Shown piece after piece: positions 50,513 through 60,499 of a stretch of DNA of 64,000 nucleotides. Source of the stretch: Progne subis subis (taxonomy: Eukaryota; Chordata; Aves; Passeriformes; Hirundinidae); NCBI GenBank assembly GCA_022316685.1, contig JAKJHU010000849.1, positions 49,695 to 113,694 of the forward strand. Reading direction: 5' to 3'. A program made the position numbers and the translations under genes. The notes under the pieces are model-generated. The model saw only the letters and a program-made list of their open reading frames with translations, ran no database searches and was not told the origin of the DNA. Position 1 is the stretch's first letter, and every line of letters begins with the position of its first letter.

Positions 50513-51753
50513 AATCCCTGATTCCTGTTCTGCGGAAAAAAGAAAAGGAAAAGGAAAAGGAAAAGGAAAAGGAAAAGGAAAAGGAAAAGGAAAAGGAAAA
50601 GGAAAAGGAAAAGGAAAAGGAAAAGGAAAAGGAAAAGGAAAAGGAAAAGGAAAAGGAAAAGGAAAAGGAAAAGGAAAAGGAAAAGGAAAAGGAAACAAAA
50701 CAAGATGAGGTAAAGCCTCAAAAACAGGTGGATCCTGGAAAAAATGAAGCAGCAGCAAAACCGCAAACACAGCAGTCAATTCCGGAGTCAGACGACACAA
50801 GCTTCTGCTACATCGGAATTTCTTGCAACAGACTGGACAGACATAAAGAAATATGCATTGAAAGGGGATACACTTTCAATAGGTCCAAAGGGCATGGCTA
50901 TGCCAGTGACATATGATGCACAGGATGCAAACCCAAGATGGGAGAGGTTGGATCGTGAAGTTGTCAGAGATCTGATGAAAGCCGTTCGTGACAATAGATT
51001 AGGGTCTCCATACTTCAAACAACTTTTAAAAGAGACATTTAATATATATGATTTAACACCATATGACCTCCGATCCCTTGCCTCGATGATCCTGAGTGAT
51101 GCACAATTCATCGTTTGGGAAGCAAAATGGAGAAAAGCTCTTAATGAGCTCAGAGACAAATATCAGGGAGGAGCAAATGCAGGCCTCACCATTGCACAAT
51201 TGGCCAGTGATCCACCACTTGACAATCCAGCTCATCAAGCCAGACTTTTTCCTCGGGAAGTGTTGACAGACATCAAGAATGCAGCATGAAAGGTAATGGT
51301 GCAAATTCCACCCACAGGAGTTACAGAAAATAGTTACATAGACATAAAGGAAGGTCCTTCAGAATCTTTCACCTCATTCATCGATCGTCTCACACAAGCA
51401 GTGGACAGGCAAGTCAATGATGATGGGGTGAAGCCACATTTGATTCGGTGTCTTGCATTTGCAAATGCCAACCCAGAATGCAAACGTGTCATCAGTGCAA
51501 TGCCTGGCCAACCCTCTATGGCAGAAGTAATAGAGGCATGCAGCAAGATGGGAACACTGCAGCACATTGCAACTGTTTTGGGAGATCAAGTGGAAAAAGC
51601 CATCAAAGATGCATTCACAAATTTTCAGCAAAGGCAGTGCTACAAGTGTGGCAAACAAAGGCACTTCAAGAAGGACTGTCCAGAACTTGCAAAGATCACA
51701 AGCTCACTGGATGTTTGTCCAAGATGCGGTATTCATGCTTGCTGTGCATGAGG
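50513..51753 (+). pseudogene. gag: gag of ERV D2 with expanded Lys-Glu repeat
   Basis: The frame aligned to D1 gag reads through a hexanucleotide repeat as alternating Lys-Glu (about 25 units), then changes frame near 50790. Capsid (50744-51289) runs from the N-terminus through LTPYDLRSLA, ends at an in-frame TGA (51287) and continues at 51296 with the major homology region SESFTSFIDRLTQAV. Nucleocapsid has one full zinc knuckle, CYKCGKQRHFKKDC (51640-51681), and the first half of a second (CPRC, 51720). A deletion then fuses it out of frame to the end of RNase H. Capsid here is more complete than in D1. Confidence 0.87.
50536..50695 (+). repeat. (AAGGAA)n microsatellite in gag of D2
   Basis: About 25 nearly perfect copies of the hexamer AAGGAA. 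In the gag frame each unit encodes Lys-Glu. D1 has only REKEKE at the same place (14029-14046), so the array grew from that seed. Confidence 0.95.
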
Positions 51754-52634
51754 ACATTGTTGCAAAACAAAAAACATAAATACTTTGTCTCTCACATCAG
51801 AGCACATTCATCCCTTCCAGGTTTTTTAGCAGAAGGCAATGCACACGCAGACAAATTGACCATGCCAATTTCAAGGACTTTACCGAACATTTTTGAACAG
51901 GCTAAATTGAGTCATGCATTCTTTCATCAGAATGCTCAAGCACTAATGGAAACTTTTCACATTTCCAAAAGCCAGGCAAAAGAAATCATTAGTGCTTACC
52001 CAGATTGCCAGCTTGTGCAGCCTCCTGCATCAATGGGAGCAGTCAATCCAAGAGGATTGCACAGTTTGCAGTTATGGCAAACTGATGTCACAAAGTATCC
52101 ATCCTTTGGGAAACTCAAAAATGTTCATGTTTCAGTTGACACATTTTCAGGTGCAGTCTTCCCATCTTTGCACACAGGTGAGACAGCACAACACGCTTGC
52201 CGACATTTCTTGCAGGCATTTGCATCTTTAGGCGTGCCGCAAGAAATCAAAACAGGCAATGGACCAACATACATAGGGAAAGTGCTTGACAAATTCCTGA
52301 AGAGGTGGGGTGTCCATCATACCTTTGGTATCCCACACTCTCCAACGGGTCAAGCAATCATTGAAAGGACACATCAAACATTGAAATCCCTTTTGGACAG
52401 ACAAAAAAGAAGAGAAGCAGACACAACACCATACATGCACTTGAACAAAGCCTTGTATGTGTTGAATTTTCTCAATGGCTCTTTTACAGAGCCAACTCCA
52501 CCAATCATCAGGCATTTCTCAAACAGCACAAGAGCAAAACTGAAGGAAAATCCTTTGGTTTTGGTCAGAAGCCCAGAAACAGGGCAAATTGAAGGGCCAT
52601 TCAAATTGATAACTTGGGGCAAGGGAGATGCTTG
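51754..52634 (+). pseudogene. pol: pol remnant of ERV D2: RNase H end and integrase
   Basis: Begins in the last part of RNase H (RAHSSLPGFLAEGNAHADKL) directly after the nucleocapsid, so protease, RT and most RNase H are deleted. Integrase is continuous in one frame: zinc domain FFHQN ... YPDC, where the first cysteine is tyrosine (codon 51997-51999), catalytic D (QTDVT), then KTGNGP, where the second catalytic Asp is Gly (codon 52255-52257), then E (IIERTHQ), and the C-terminal domain up to WGKGDACV. It is interrupted by provirus E at 52635. The two substitutions would abolish activity. Confidence 0.9.
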
Positions 52635-53019
52635 TGTCACCGAGACACACAAAGCGGTCACACGCAGACAAGAGATTTTCGCAGAGGTTCTTCCAATCCA
52701 GCTCCTAGCTGAGAGAACGGAGCGAAGAGAGCCCCTTTGTTTATTCTTTACTTTTTATACATTTGTGGGTCTGGCCAAAGATTGGCTTTTTGGGGTTTCC
52801 ACCCCTCAGCCTCAGTGGCCAGACCAATTGTCAGTTACAATTGTTTTTCAGGTTAGAAATATGCAAACAAAGGACAGAGAATGAAAAACAAAGGATTTGT
52901 TTATGTTACATCTGTGGGAAAGGTAGAAAACTGCTCTAATATTGTACAGTAACTAAAAGATGACTCCATTATGAAAATTCAAAAGGCTAAATAAAAAACT
53001 CAGAAAAACCAGGGTAACA
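52635..53019 (-). repeat. 3' LTR of provirus E
   Basis: 385 bp, TGTTACCCTGG on the minus strand to CTCGGTGACA. Contains TGTATAAAAAGTAAAGAATAAACAAAG near 52740-52765: TATA box and AATAAA nearly adjacent. Confidence 0.9.
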
Positions 53020-53096
53020 TCTCACGCTTTTAACTTTAAAAAAAGAAAAACAGAAAAAGAAAAATGAACAAATTTACAAAGGGAATATATACAAAT

Positions 53097-53903
53097 TCAA
53101 TCACTGTCTGTGGAGGAATCATCAGAGTGATCACTCGAGGATTCATCCACTTGGGGGTTTTCAAGTTGATCACGGCTTCCACCTTGCCTGTCGGCCCAAT
53201 TCTGCCTCTGTGGTCGCAGGTCAGGACGGACACACTTTGAAGGTAGCCACTGTGTCCCAGTGTCTGTGGACACACATGCATACCCCCGCCCCATAGCGAT
53301 TAGGTCATAGGGTCCTTCCCATTGCTTGGTGACTAAATTTCGGACCCGTACCTTCGCTCGAGGCTGTTGCTCACCGTGCGAAGCCTGCAATGAGAGATGA
53401 TGGTTCAAAATGACAGGATTTTTTGAGTTCTGCGGCACCGTAAGGTGATTGATGGTGTACAAAGCCTTTGCCAACCGACTGTGCGGGGTTTCACCCTGCA
53501 TTCCCCGTTTCTGCTTCTGAAGAACACGCTTGAGTGTACCATGATTGCGTTCTACAATCGCCTGTCCCGTCGGAGAATGAGGGATGCCAAAGTTATGTGA
53601 CACACCCCATGACTGTAGGAACTGCCGTACCTTCTGTGAGGCATAAGCAGGACCACTGTCGGTTTTCACAGCAGAAAGTATGCCAAGAATGGCAAAGGCC
53701 TGCCTCCAGTGGGCAATGACATCATGGGCTTTCTCTCCAGGGTGAGCAGAAGCTCACATCACAGAGGAGAACGTGTCCACCGTGACATGCACATACTTGA
53801 GCCGGCCAAACTCGGCGACCTGGGTAACATCAGTCTGCCAAAGCTGCAAGGCTTTAAGGCCTCTGGGGTTAACCCCTGCCGGCAATGGTGCACCAAGGGC
53901 GTG
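53097..53903 (-). pseudogene. pol: integrase core and C-terminal end of provirus E
   Basis: Continuation of pol after a TGA at 53904-53906, which replaces the first residue after the CDD of the integrase zinc motif, i.e. its last cysteine. A second in-frame TGA lies at 53754-53756. From 53669 down the frame is open (190 codons): KTDSGPAY with the second catalytic Asp, IVERNHG with the Glu, and a C-terminal domain (MGRGYACV, WLPSKCVRPDL) with a Ser/Asp-rich tail. The first catalytic Asp (QTDVTQ) lies near 53825. Confidence 0.87.
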
Positions 53904-55841
53904 TCAGTCGTCACACGACTCGACAATCTCACGAGCCTCAGTGGCCATCAGTTGAAACTGCTTCTGCAGCGTATGCACATTTTGGTGGAAAAACCCATGC
54001 GATGCCTTGGCCTGCGCAAGCACGTCAGGCTGAGGGGCTACCCACGCTGGGTTAGCCAACTTGTCAGCCCTTGCGTTACCTTCCGCTACAAACCCTGGCA
54101 AGTCAGTGTGACTCCGTACATGCAGAACATAGTATGGATGAACTCTGGCCTGAATTGCACACCACAGGGCCTTCAGTAAATTAAACAAGGCAGGGTTACT
54201 GACCTCCTTCAAAACTGAACAACCCAATCGCTGTGCGATGTCGGCAACATAGGCGGAGTCCGTGATCAAATTGAAAGGTTCCTGGGAAAATTTCTCAAAT
54301 GCCATGACAGCAGCCTTTAGTTCAACCAGTTGGGCTGACCCATCCTCATGGCCCTCCAAAACCTGCCACTCAGATCCATCCTGCCAGGTAACAATGGCTT
54401 TTCCTGTTTTGCCCAAACCGTCAGTGAAGACGGTGGGTCCTTGCACTGGCTCTTGGCTGTTTTTGGGTCGTAGAGAAAATTGAGTATTTTTCGCCACTTG
54501 CAATAGCTTGTGGCTAGGCAGATGATAAGTGATCTGCCCTGAAAAACACTCGAGAGCACTTTGCAGCGAAACATTGTTCGCATAGCTCCAATCAAATTCC
54601 TCCCTCTGAACCGGGAGTATGATCTTTGAGGGATCTGCATCCATCAATTGCAAACAGCGTTGGCGGCACTTGATTATCAAGCGCGCAATCAATTCAAACA
54701 GCGCCGTCGCCGTCTTATGCGGCTGATGAGGCAGGAAGACCCATTCCAAGACGTGCAGAGGATCAGTCCAATCATCATTCCATTGGCCGATGATACCTGT
54801 AGGATGTAAATCAGGAGTGGTAATGAACACAGTAACATCAATGGAAGGTTCAATGTGGTACACCTGGCAAGCCGAAACAGCTTGCTGAACCTCCTCCAGC
54901 ACTTTTCGTGCCTCAGGGGTTAATTCACGAGGTGACTTTAAATCAGTGTCCCCTTTCAACAATTCAAACAAGGGAGACAGTTGTGCTGTGGTCAGTCCCA
55001 AGTAAGGACGTAACCAAGTGATAACACCTACCAGCTTCTGAGCATCATTCAGTGTCTTCACCGATTGCACAAATTGCACCTCCTGGTGACGGATTGTCCC
55101 TTCCAGAATTTTGACCCCCAAATATTTCCAGGGGGGTTGTTGTTGTACCTTTTCTGGAGCCACCTGCAGTCCATGTGAATGCAGAGCATTCAACAACTGA
55201 GGCTGTATCCTCAGCAGCTCATCCTGGGTGGGCGCAGCCACCAAAATGTCGTCCATATAATGATAGACGTGAGCTTCAGGAAACTGCTTGCGAACTCCAG
55301 ACAAGGCACGGGCTACATACCCTTGGCACAACATTGGCGAATTCCGCATTCCTTGAGTAAGAACTCTCCATTGATACCGCTGTGCGGGCTCTGCATCATT
55401 TATTGTTGGTACCATGAAGGCAAATTTTGGTCTGTCATCGGGATGCAGAGGGATCGTAAAAAAACAATCCTTCAGATCCACAATGAGGACCAGCCAGTCC
55501 GCGGGAAGCATGGTAGGCGATGGCATACCAGCCTGCAATGTTCCCATGCCTTCCATCACGGCATTGATCTTTCGGAGGTCTTGTAGCAACCTCCATTTCC
55601 CAGACTTCTTTTTGATACAAAAGACAGGAGTGTTCCAGGGACTGGTAGATGGTTCCAAATGCCCCTGATCCAACTGCTCCTGTACGAGTTCACAAAGGGA
55701 GATTAGCTTCTCATGAGGGAGGAGCCACGGGTTCTCCCAGATGGGTCTGTCCACCAGCCACCGTAAAGGAGGCGTGGGACACTCTGCGCCCTTCATCACA
55801 GTGGCCCCAATCAAAAATCCGTTCCCAATCGCACCCCCCAC
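53904..55841 (-). CDS. pol: reverse transcriptase and RNase H of provirus E
   Basis: A 645-codon open frame. RT begins with the betaretroviral style entry (WLVDRPIWENPWLLPHEKL), has LQDLRKINAVME, LKDCFFTIPLHPDD, GMRNSPMLCQ and catalytic YMDD (near 55253-55264). RNase H shows FTDGLG, VELKAAV, TDSAY and NARADKL, all acidic positions. The integrase zinc domain starts (FFHQN) and is cut by TGA at 53904. Good preservation contrasts with the age of the LTRs. It follows protease with a -1 step. Confidence 0.9.
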   Translation of the reverse strand: MGGAIGNGFLIGATVMKGAECPTPPLRWLVDRPIWENPWLLPHEKLISLCELVQEQLDQGHLEPSTSPWNTPVFCIKKKSGKWRLLQDLRKINAVMEGMGTLQAGMPSPTMLPADWLVLIVDLKDCFFTIPLHPDDRPKFAFMVPTINDAEPAQRYQWRVLTQGMRNSPMLCQGYVARALSGVRKQFPEAHVYHYMDDILVAAPTQDELLRIQPQLLNALHSHGLQVAPEKVQQQPPWKYLGVKILEGTIRHQEVQFVQSVKTLNDAQKLVGVITWLRPYLGLTTAQLSPLFELLKGDTDLKSPRELTPEARKVLEEVQQAVSACQVYHIEPSIDVTVFITTPDLHPTGIIGQWNDDWTDPLHVLEWVFLPHQPHKTATALFELIARLIIKCRQRCLQLMDADPSKIILPVQREEFDWSYANNVSLQSALECFSGQITYHLPSHKLLQVAKNTQFSLRPKNSQEPVQGPTVFTDGLGKTGKAIVTWQDGSEWQVLEGHEDGSAQLVELKAAVMAFEKFSQEPFNLITDSAYVADIAQRLGCSVLKEVSNPALFNLLKALWCAIQARVHPYYVLHVRSHTDLPGFVAEGNARADKLANPAWVAPQPDVLAQAKASHGFFHQNVHTLQKQFQLMATEAREIVESCDD

Positions 55842-56164
55842 GTGGCCAAAACATCCCTCCCCCAGAGGTTCTGAGGAATCTCAGTAACATGAGGCCCAAT
55901 TATGGCTGTCTGTCCCTCCGGGTTCGTGATGGCCACGGGATTCTGGCTCATGTAGCATTGCTTCGTTCCTCCGAAGCCCGCGATCGATGTCTTTGCCAGG
56001 GTCAAAGGCCACTGCGGGGGCCAAGCAGCCAGGGAGAGAATGCTCACGTCGGCCCCCGTATCTAGGAGGCCACAAAGGTGAACCTCCAATGGCGTGGCAC
56101 CAACCATGGACACGGTACACAGCATCTCAGGACGGTCTTTGGTCAGGACAGCAGTCCAGCGCAC
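55811..56164 (-). pseudogene. pro: protease of provirus E
   Basis: A 117-codon frame with GLLDTGADVSIL (about 56043-56078) and NLWGRDVLATWGV near the end, spacing as in retroviral proteases. In betaretroviruses it is fused behind dUTPase; here the two are in different frames. Confidence 0.88.
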
Positions 56165-56466
56165 CTGAGGTGGCCCTGTAGAGCCGAAGCCACCGTCTCC
56201 TCGCGACCGGTCCTCGGTTCTGGAAACAGAAGACTTAAAAGGAACAAGTTGAGCAATTCGTGTGCCTTTTGGAATAGTCGGGGGGGGGTGGGTGTGGAGA
56301 CCATTGCATGAATCTGTCCCGAAAAATCTGCATCAATCAGTCCCAGGTGCACTATGATACCCTGAATGGTGGCACTGGATCTCCCCATCAAAAACGCACT
56401 CATGCCATCACCCAAAGGACCAAAGGCATCCAGGGGAACCTTGGGTATTTTGTCCGAATCAATCAC
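56143..56466 (-). pseudogene. dUTPase domain of provirus E
   Basis: The frame shows dUTPase motifs: GRSS (substrate-contact motif 2 style), GIIVHLGLIDADFSGQI (motif 3), which would cleave dUTP to dUMP and keep uracil out of viral DNA. Motif 1 is not clearly present at the N-terminus, and after STPTPP the frame is lost at a long G/C homopolymer (plus strand about 56280-56290), before the motif-5 end and protease. It lies between nucleocapsid and protease, as in betaretroviruses. Confidence 0.82.
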
Positions 56467-57788
56467 GACAGACTCGGCTGTGCAGACATCAACACCTGCT
56501 GAACCGCGGGTGCTGGCTGCAAGCCTGCTGAGCAGATCTCCATTGGTTGGGGCTGAGGCAGAGACATTTGTTTCGGCATGCGTCTCGCCTTCGCTCTCTG
56601 CGTCGCGTTTCCCGAACTGCCCAACGGCTGACCATTCACATGCACTGTTGCCTTACATGCATTTGCAGCATGATTCGGCCTTCCACATCGTGCACAATAA
56701 AACAAGACAGCCATAGACTCCTGTGCCTTTCCACCCTGTTTCTTCCTGGTCCGAGCACCCCACTGCTGCTGTTGCACCCCCTGGGGAACGACCCAAGCAG
56801 GCTGCACAGCAGCAGCCACAGCCACTTGCACAGCCACAGGCACGGCCGGCTGGATCGCCGTAGTCACCGTCTGTTGAACAATTGTAGCCACAGCTGGCTG
56901 CACAGCTGTAGGCACGGCAACCATCTGTTGGCTGGAAGGGGATACCTTTGCACAGGCCCCAATCATGTCCGACATAGATGGTTCCCCGGGAAGCGCTTCA
57001 ATTATCCTCTTGCAAACTGCATTGCAGTTGCCCTGAGCAAGGGACTGAATCATGAGCTTCCTTGTTGTAGGATCACTCACCTGCTTCTCCACAGCAGCTG
57101 TCAGCCGTCCTGCAAAGAACAGGAAGGGCTCATCAACTCCCTGGACAATCGTTGCATAGGGCTGCTGTGGAATAGCCAGCTGTAAGGTCTGAACCAGGGC
57201 TGCCATGCCTGTTTGTTGGCACTGCTCCTGGACCAAGGGATCATAACCAGCCTGCCCTTCGGCCCTGGTATAATTGCCTGTTCCCATTAGCATATCGATA
57301 TTAACCATACGCCTAGGATCACCCTGACCCAGTGTCCTATTCCGTTCCACCGCTCTGGCTGCCACCTGAGTCCATTTATTCTCAAAGAAGTCATATTCAA
57401 CTGGAGGGAAGAGGGCTCGAGCTAAGCTCCGAATGTCAAAGGGTGTCAAAAGACTGGCATTAAAATAACGGAGAACCTGCATCACCTCAGCTGAGCCCAG
57501 ACCATACTTCCCGACTGCATCACGCAGTTCTGTCAAAGCCTGCCAAGCCAAAGGTTGATAGGTGCTATCAGTAGCACCCTGAAGGACAGGAAAGGCCTGA
57601 AGACCCTCAGATGAAGCAGCAGCACCTGCCTTATCCTGCCCTGTGGACCCCACAGGGTCAGAGGCAGGCACTCGGCTGGGGACTGGCTGAACATCAGGCA
57701 CTGCAGGTCCTGCACCAGCACTCAATCCTTCAACCTTAGCCTTCACTTCGTCCCAGAACTGGCCGCGGTCTCTCGGCCTTACGGTCAC
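56463..57788 (-). pseudogene. gag: gag C-terminal part of provirus E: capsid and nucleocapsid
   Basis: A 441-codon frame with a complete capsid (from about TDSTYQPLAWQALTEL; LTPFDIRSLARALF; major homology region EPFLFFAGRLTAAVE) and a nucleocapsid with one zinc knuckle, CARCGRPNHAANAC (about 56660-56701). Between them is a striking Val/Ala/Gln-rich stretch (about 56770-56935) built from repeats of the type AVQPAV. Its own frame differs from that of the matrix-linker part (57736-58869) by a break near 57740-57790. Confidence 0.9.
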
Positions 57789-59118
57789 CTGACAAGGGGG
57801 GGAGCGTCCAAGCTGTTGTCAAAGAGCCAACAGCGCGGGAACTTTTGCTCTTATCGAAGACCGGCCGCATTCCAGCCGTGTCTCCGTTCACGCTGTACTT
57901 AAACACCTCGCCGCCCATAGCTGCCGCAACGCTCGCAGCGGGAAGCGGGGGCGGGGCCGGACCAGCCGCTGGTGTCGGGCCCGCCGCATCCGCAGCGGAG
58001 CTGGAGCCCGCATCGGCCGCCGGAGACCGGTCAGATGCCTCTGCGGCGGGCACACATCCCGGCACGGCTGGGGAACTTGTGTTGCGTCCAGGCGGAGGCG
58101 GCGACCGCGCCTCCTTCCCTGGCCAGGCCGCATCGGTCCCTGCTAGCAGCCCATTAGAACTGGCCGCATCAGAGCCTCTCCCCGCCCCGCAAGCATCGCC
58201 TGCAGCCCATGGGGCTGGCGCGGGAGGCGGAGTGTCCGGAACCCCCCCGAGAAGGGGTCTCGCGGGGGCCCGGGAGCCCGCGGCCCTCCCCACCCCAGAG
58301 TGGGGCGAAGCTGTCAGCCCGCACATGGGAGCGGCGCCTGCCGAGGGACTGACCGGGGCCCTGCCTCCGGCAGCGTCCCGCGGCGGCGCCGAGGCAGAGG
58401 CGGCCAATGCAGCCGCCTCCGGGCCCGGGCTGGGTGGCAGGGCGGGGAGCTCCACGTCACCCGACCCCATCGGATAGGTAACGGTCATGCGGCAGAACAG
58501 ACAATGCACAGTGACCGAATCTCGGCCAAAAGAAAGCGGAGCCCGCTCTCCCGGGCCGCCCCCCCCCACTAAAGCCGGAAAGGCATTGAGAGGAGGCGGC
58601 CCCGCCCCGCTCCGGCTGCCCTGCGGCGCGGGGACCGGCGAGACCGGCCCCGGGCTCGGCGGGGCTCTGCCCCCCCTCTGCCCGAGACCAGCGCTGGAAC
58701 CCGAGGGGGGAACCCCCTGCGCAGGAACAGGGGAGGAAGGGGAAGAATCACAAAGGAGCTGAAGTTCAGATTCCGGGTCTGACATAATGACCCTGCCTCC
58801 CTCCAGCTCTCCGTTCTGTTTCAGACTAGGGCTTTCAGCCTTCGAGCTGTAAGGAGTCGACTTAAACACCGCTCTCTCAAATCATTTCCACTGCAAAAAC
58901 ACTCCTGCAAGTTCTTCCCCATATTCTATATCAAGGGAGTCTAACATACAGTCCCCCAGGAGGTACCACTCCCATTGACTGAGCACAGACCCTGGAGTGG
59001 GAAAAATCCCATGTCGCCTGCCCCATGCAAATAGACTCTGAAGCCCCTCCTGGGATATATGAGCATCCCTCCACTCCAAGAGATCTCCCCAAAGTTCCCA
59101 AACTAAGGAATCCTCCAT
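57736..59118 (-). pseudogene. gag: gag N-terminal part of provirus E: matrix and Pro/Ala-rich linker
   Basis: Matrix begins at ATG 59118 (MEDSLVWELWGDLLEW) without a glycine at position 2, so it would not be myristoylated in the usual way. After about 78 codons there is one in-frame TGA (58882-58884); the same frame continues from 58881 to 57736 through a very GC-rich, Pro/Ala/Gly-rich linker. Candidate late-domain motifs are not clear. The CpG-rich DNA reflects this protein composition. Confidence 0.82.
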
Positions 59119-59170
59119 GATAAACACAAAACAGGCAAAGAGGGAAAGGAAAAACCTCACCAAACCGTTC

Positions 59171-59188
59171 GTCCACTTGGGGTCACCA
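59171..59188 (-). promoter_or_regulatory. primer binding site of provirus E, tRNA-Trp-like
   Basis: On the minus strand, two bases after the 5' LTR, TGGTGACCCCAAGTGGAC. The first ten bases equal the tRNA-Trp complement used by avian leukosis-type viruses; the rest diverges. Confidence 0.6.
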
Positions 59189-59190
59189 GA

Positions 59191-59586
59191 TGTCACCGAG
59201 ACACACAAAGCGGTCACACGCAGACAAGATATTTTTGCAATGCAGAGGTCCTTCTGATCCCAGCTCACTGCTGAGAGAGCGGAGAGAGGAGGAAGCGAAC
59301 CCCTTTGTTTATTCTTTACTTTTTATGCATTTCTGGGTCTAGCAGAAGATTGACTTTTTGGGGTTTCCACCCCTCAGCCGCAGTGGCCAGACCAACTGTC
59401 AGTTACAATTGTTTTCAGGTTAGAAATATGCAAACAAAGGACAAAGAATGAGAAACAAAGGATATGTTTATGTTACATCTGTGGGAAAAGGTACAAAACT
59501 GCTCTAATATGCTACAGTAACTAAAAGATCTGACTCCATTTATGAATTCAAAGGACTATAAAAAACTCAGAAAAACCAGGGTAACA
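59191..59586 (-). repeat. 5' LTR of provirus E
   Basis: 396 bp, ends as in the 3' copy, with several indels and about 8-10 percent differences. TATAAAAAGTAAAGAATAAA is conserved near 59300-59330. Target duplication TGCTTG follows. Confidence 0.9.
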
Positions 59587-59613
59587 TGCTTGTGTCTCCA
59601 CAGCAGTTGGGCC

Positions 59614-60269
59614 TGTCCTGGTTTGGAGACAAATTTGGGGGAAAACCCCTGTATAGGATCCCTCTGGGAAGCAAACCCAAGTGGCCCCTCCCTCCAACCA
59701 GTCTAAAAAAAACCTTTTTGGAGAAAAGTGGAAAAAGCTATTTTACTAAACAAATAAAGTGCATGCAAGTATAAAGAATGAATAATATGAAACATTAAAA
59801 CCTCTCGTTCTGGAGTGAGATGGCAAATTGAGAAAGTCCTTGCCGTGGGTGTAGCTCGGCTCTCTCTCAGTCTCTCCTCAGTCCCAGTCCTTCCGGCGCT
59901 GCTGGAAAATGCCGAGCTCCAGGCCCCGGTGGGCCGCAGGTGCAGCCCCCAGTGCTCCCCTGGGTTTTCAGTCCAGAGCAGGTTTAAACAGTTCCAAGAA
60001 AAAGGAAAGAAAAAAAACAGTCCAGGGAACTTCTCTGCCCTAGCTAGCTGAAACTAACTAAAAGCAAAAAGATCTCTGTCCTGCAGTCTCTCCAAGCCTC
60101 TGCCGAACACCGTCCGCAGAAGAATGTGGAGGAGTCAGGCAGTTTTCTCAAAACAAACTCCGCGCTTCTCCTTGCTCTTCGAACCAGTCTTAAAGGCACA
60201 GGACTCAATACACAGCACAAACAGAACAGACGATTGGGGATACAAGCATCATAAAGTTACCCTAGGACA
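59614..60269 (-). mobile_element. solo LTR in ERV D2
   Basis: 656 bp from TGTCCTGGTTTGG to CCTAGGACA on the plus strand, flanked by GGGCC at 59609-59613 and 60270-60274 (5 bp target duplication). Same left-end type as 49832-50506. A minus-strand AGTAAA near 59747 suggests minus orientation; this is tentative. No coding sequence. Confidence 0.82.
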
Positions 60270-60499
60270 GGGCCAAAGTGGCTGGCAGCAAGACACGTGA
60301 AACCGTACCGAGTCCAGACGCAAGCAGAGACAGACCACAAGATCGGAGGAAGAGAAGTGGGCACGCAGACGAGAGCCAGTGTCAAGACAGCAGACATCCC
60401 TTCATTCTACATGCAAAAGAGACTCTGGGACTTGAGTTTTCTTTGGGGCTTGGGTGAAGTTGCATTTTTAGGGATTCCCATGGGAAAAAGGCATTGAAA

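Larger units (their letters stand above)
52635..59586 (-). mobile_element. provirus 'E': betaretrovirus-like, env-less
   Basis: A 6.95 kb minus-strand provirus with LTRs 59191-59586 (5') and 52635-53019 (3') and a perfect 6 bp target duplication TGCTTG (52629-52634, 59587-59592). It contains gag, dUTPase, protease and pol. After integrase only about 75 bases precede the 3' LTR: there is no env. The LTRs differ by roughly 8-10 percent including indels, so the insertion is old. Frames step by -1 at each gene border, as in betaretroviruses, with extra breaks. Two solo LTRs of this family lie at 26187-26574 and 42992-43380. Confidence 0.92.

Noticed and set aside
50466..50800. Gly-Lys repeat and Phe-Leu/Phe-Pro repeat open frames
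   Set aside because: They are other-frame readings of the AAGGAA microsatellite; the gag frame reads Lys-Glu.
57845..58760. GC-rich block as a CpG island promoter of a host gene
   Set aside because: The minus strand is a continuous gag linker frame of provirus E; no host exon was found on either side.
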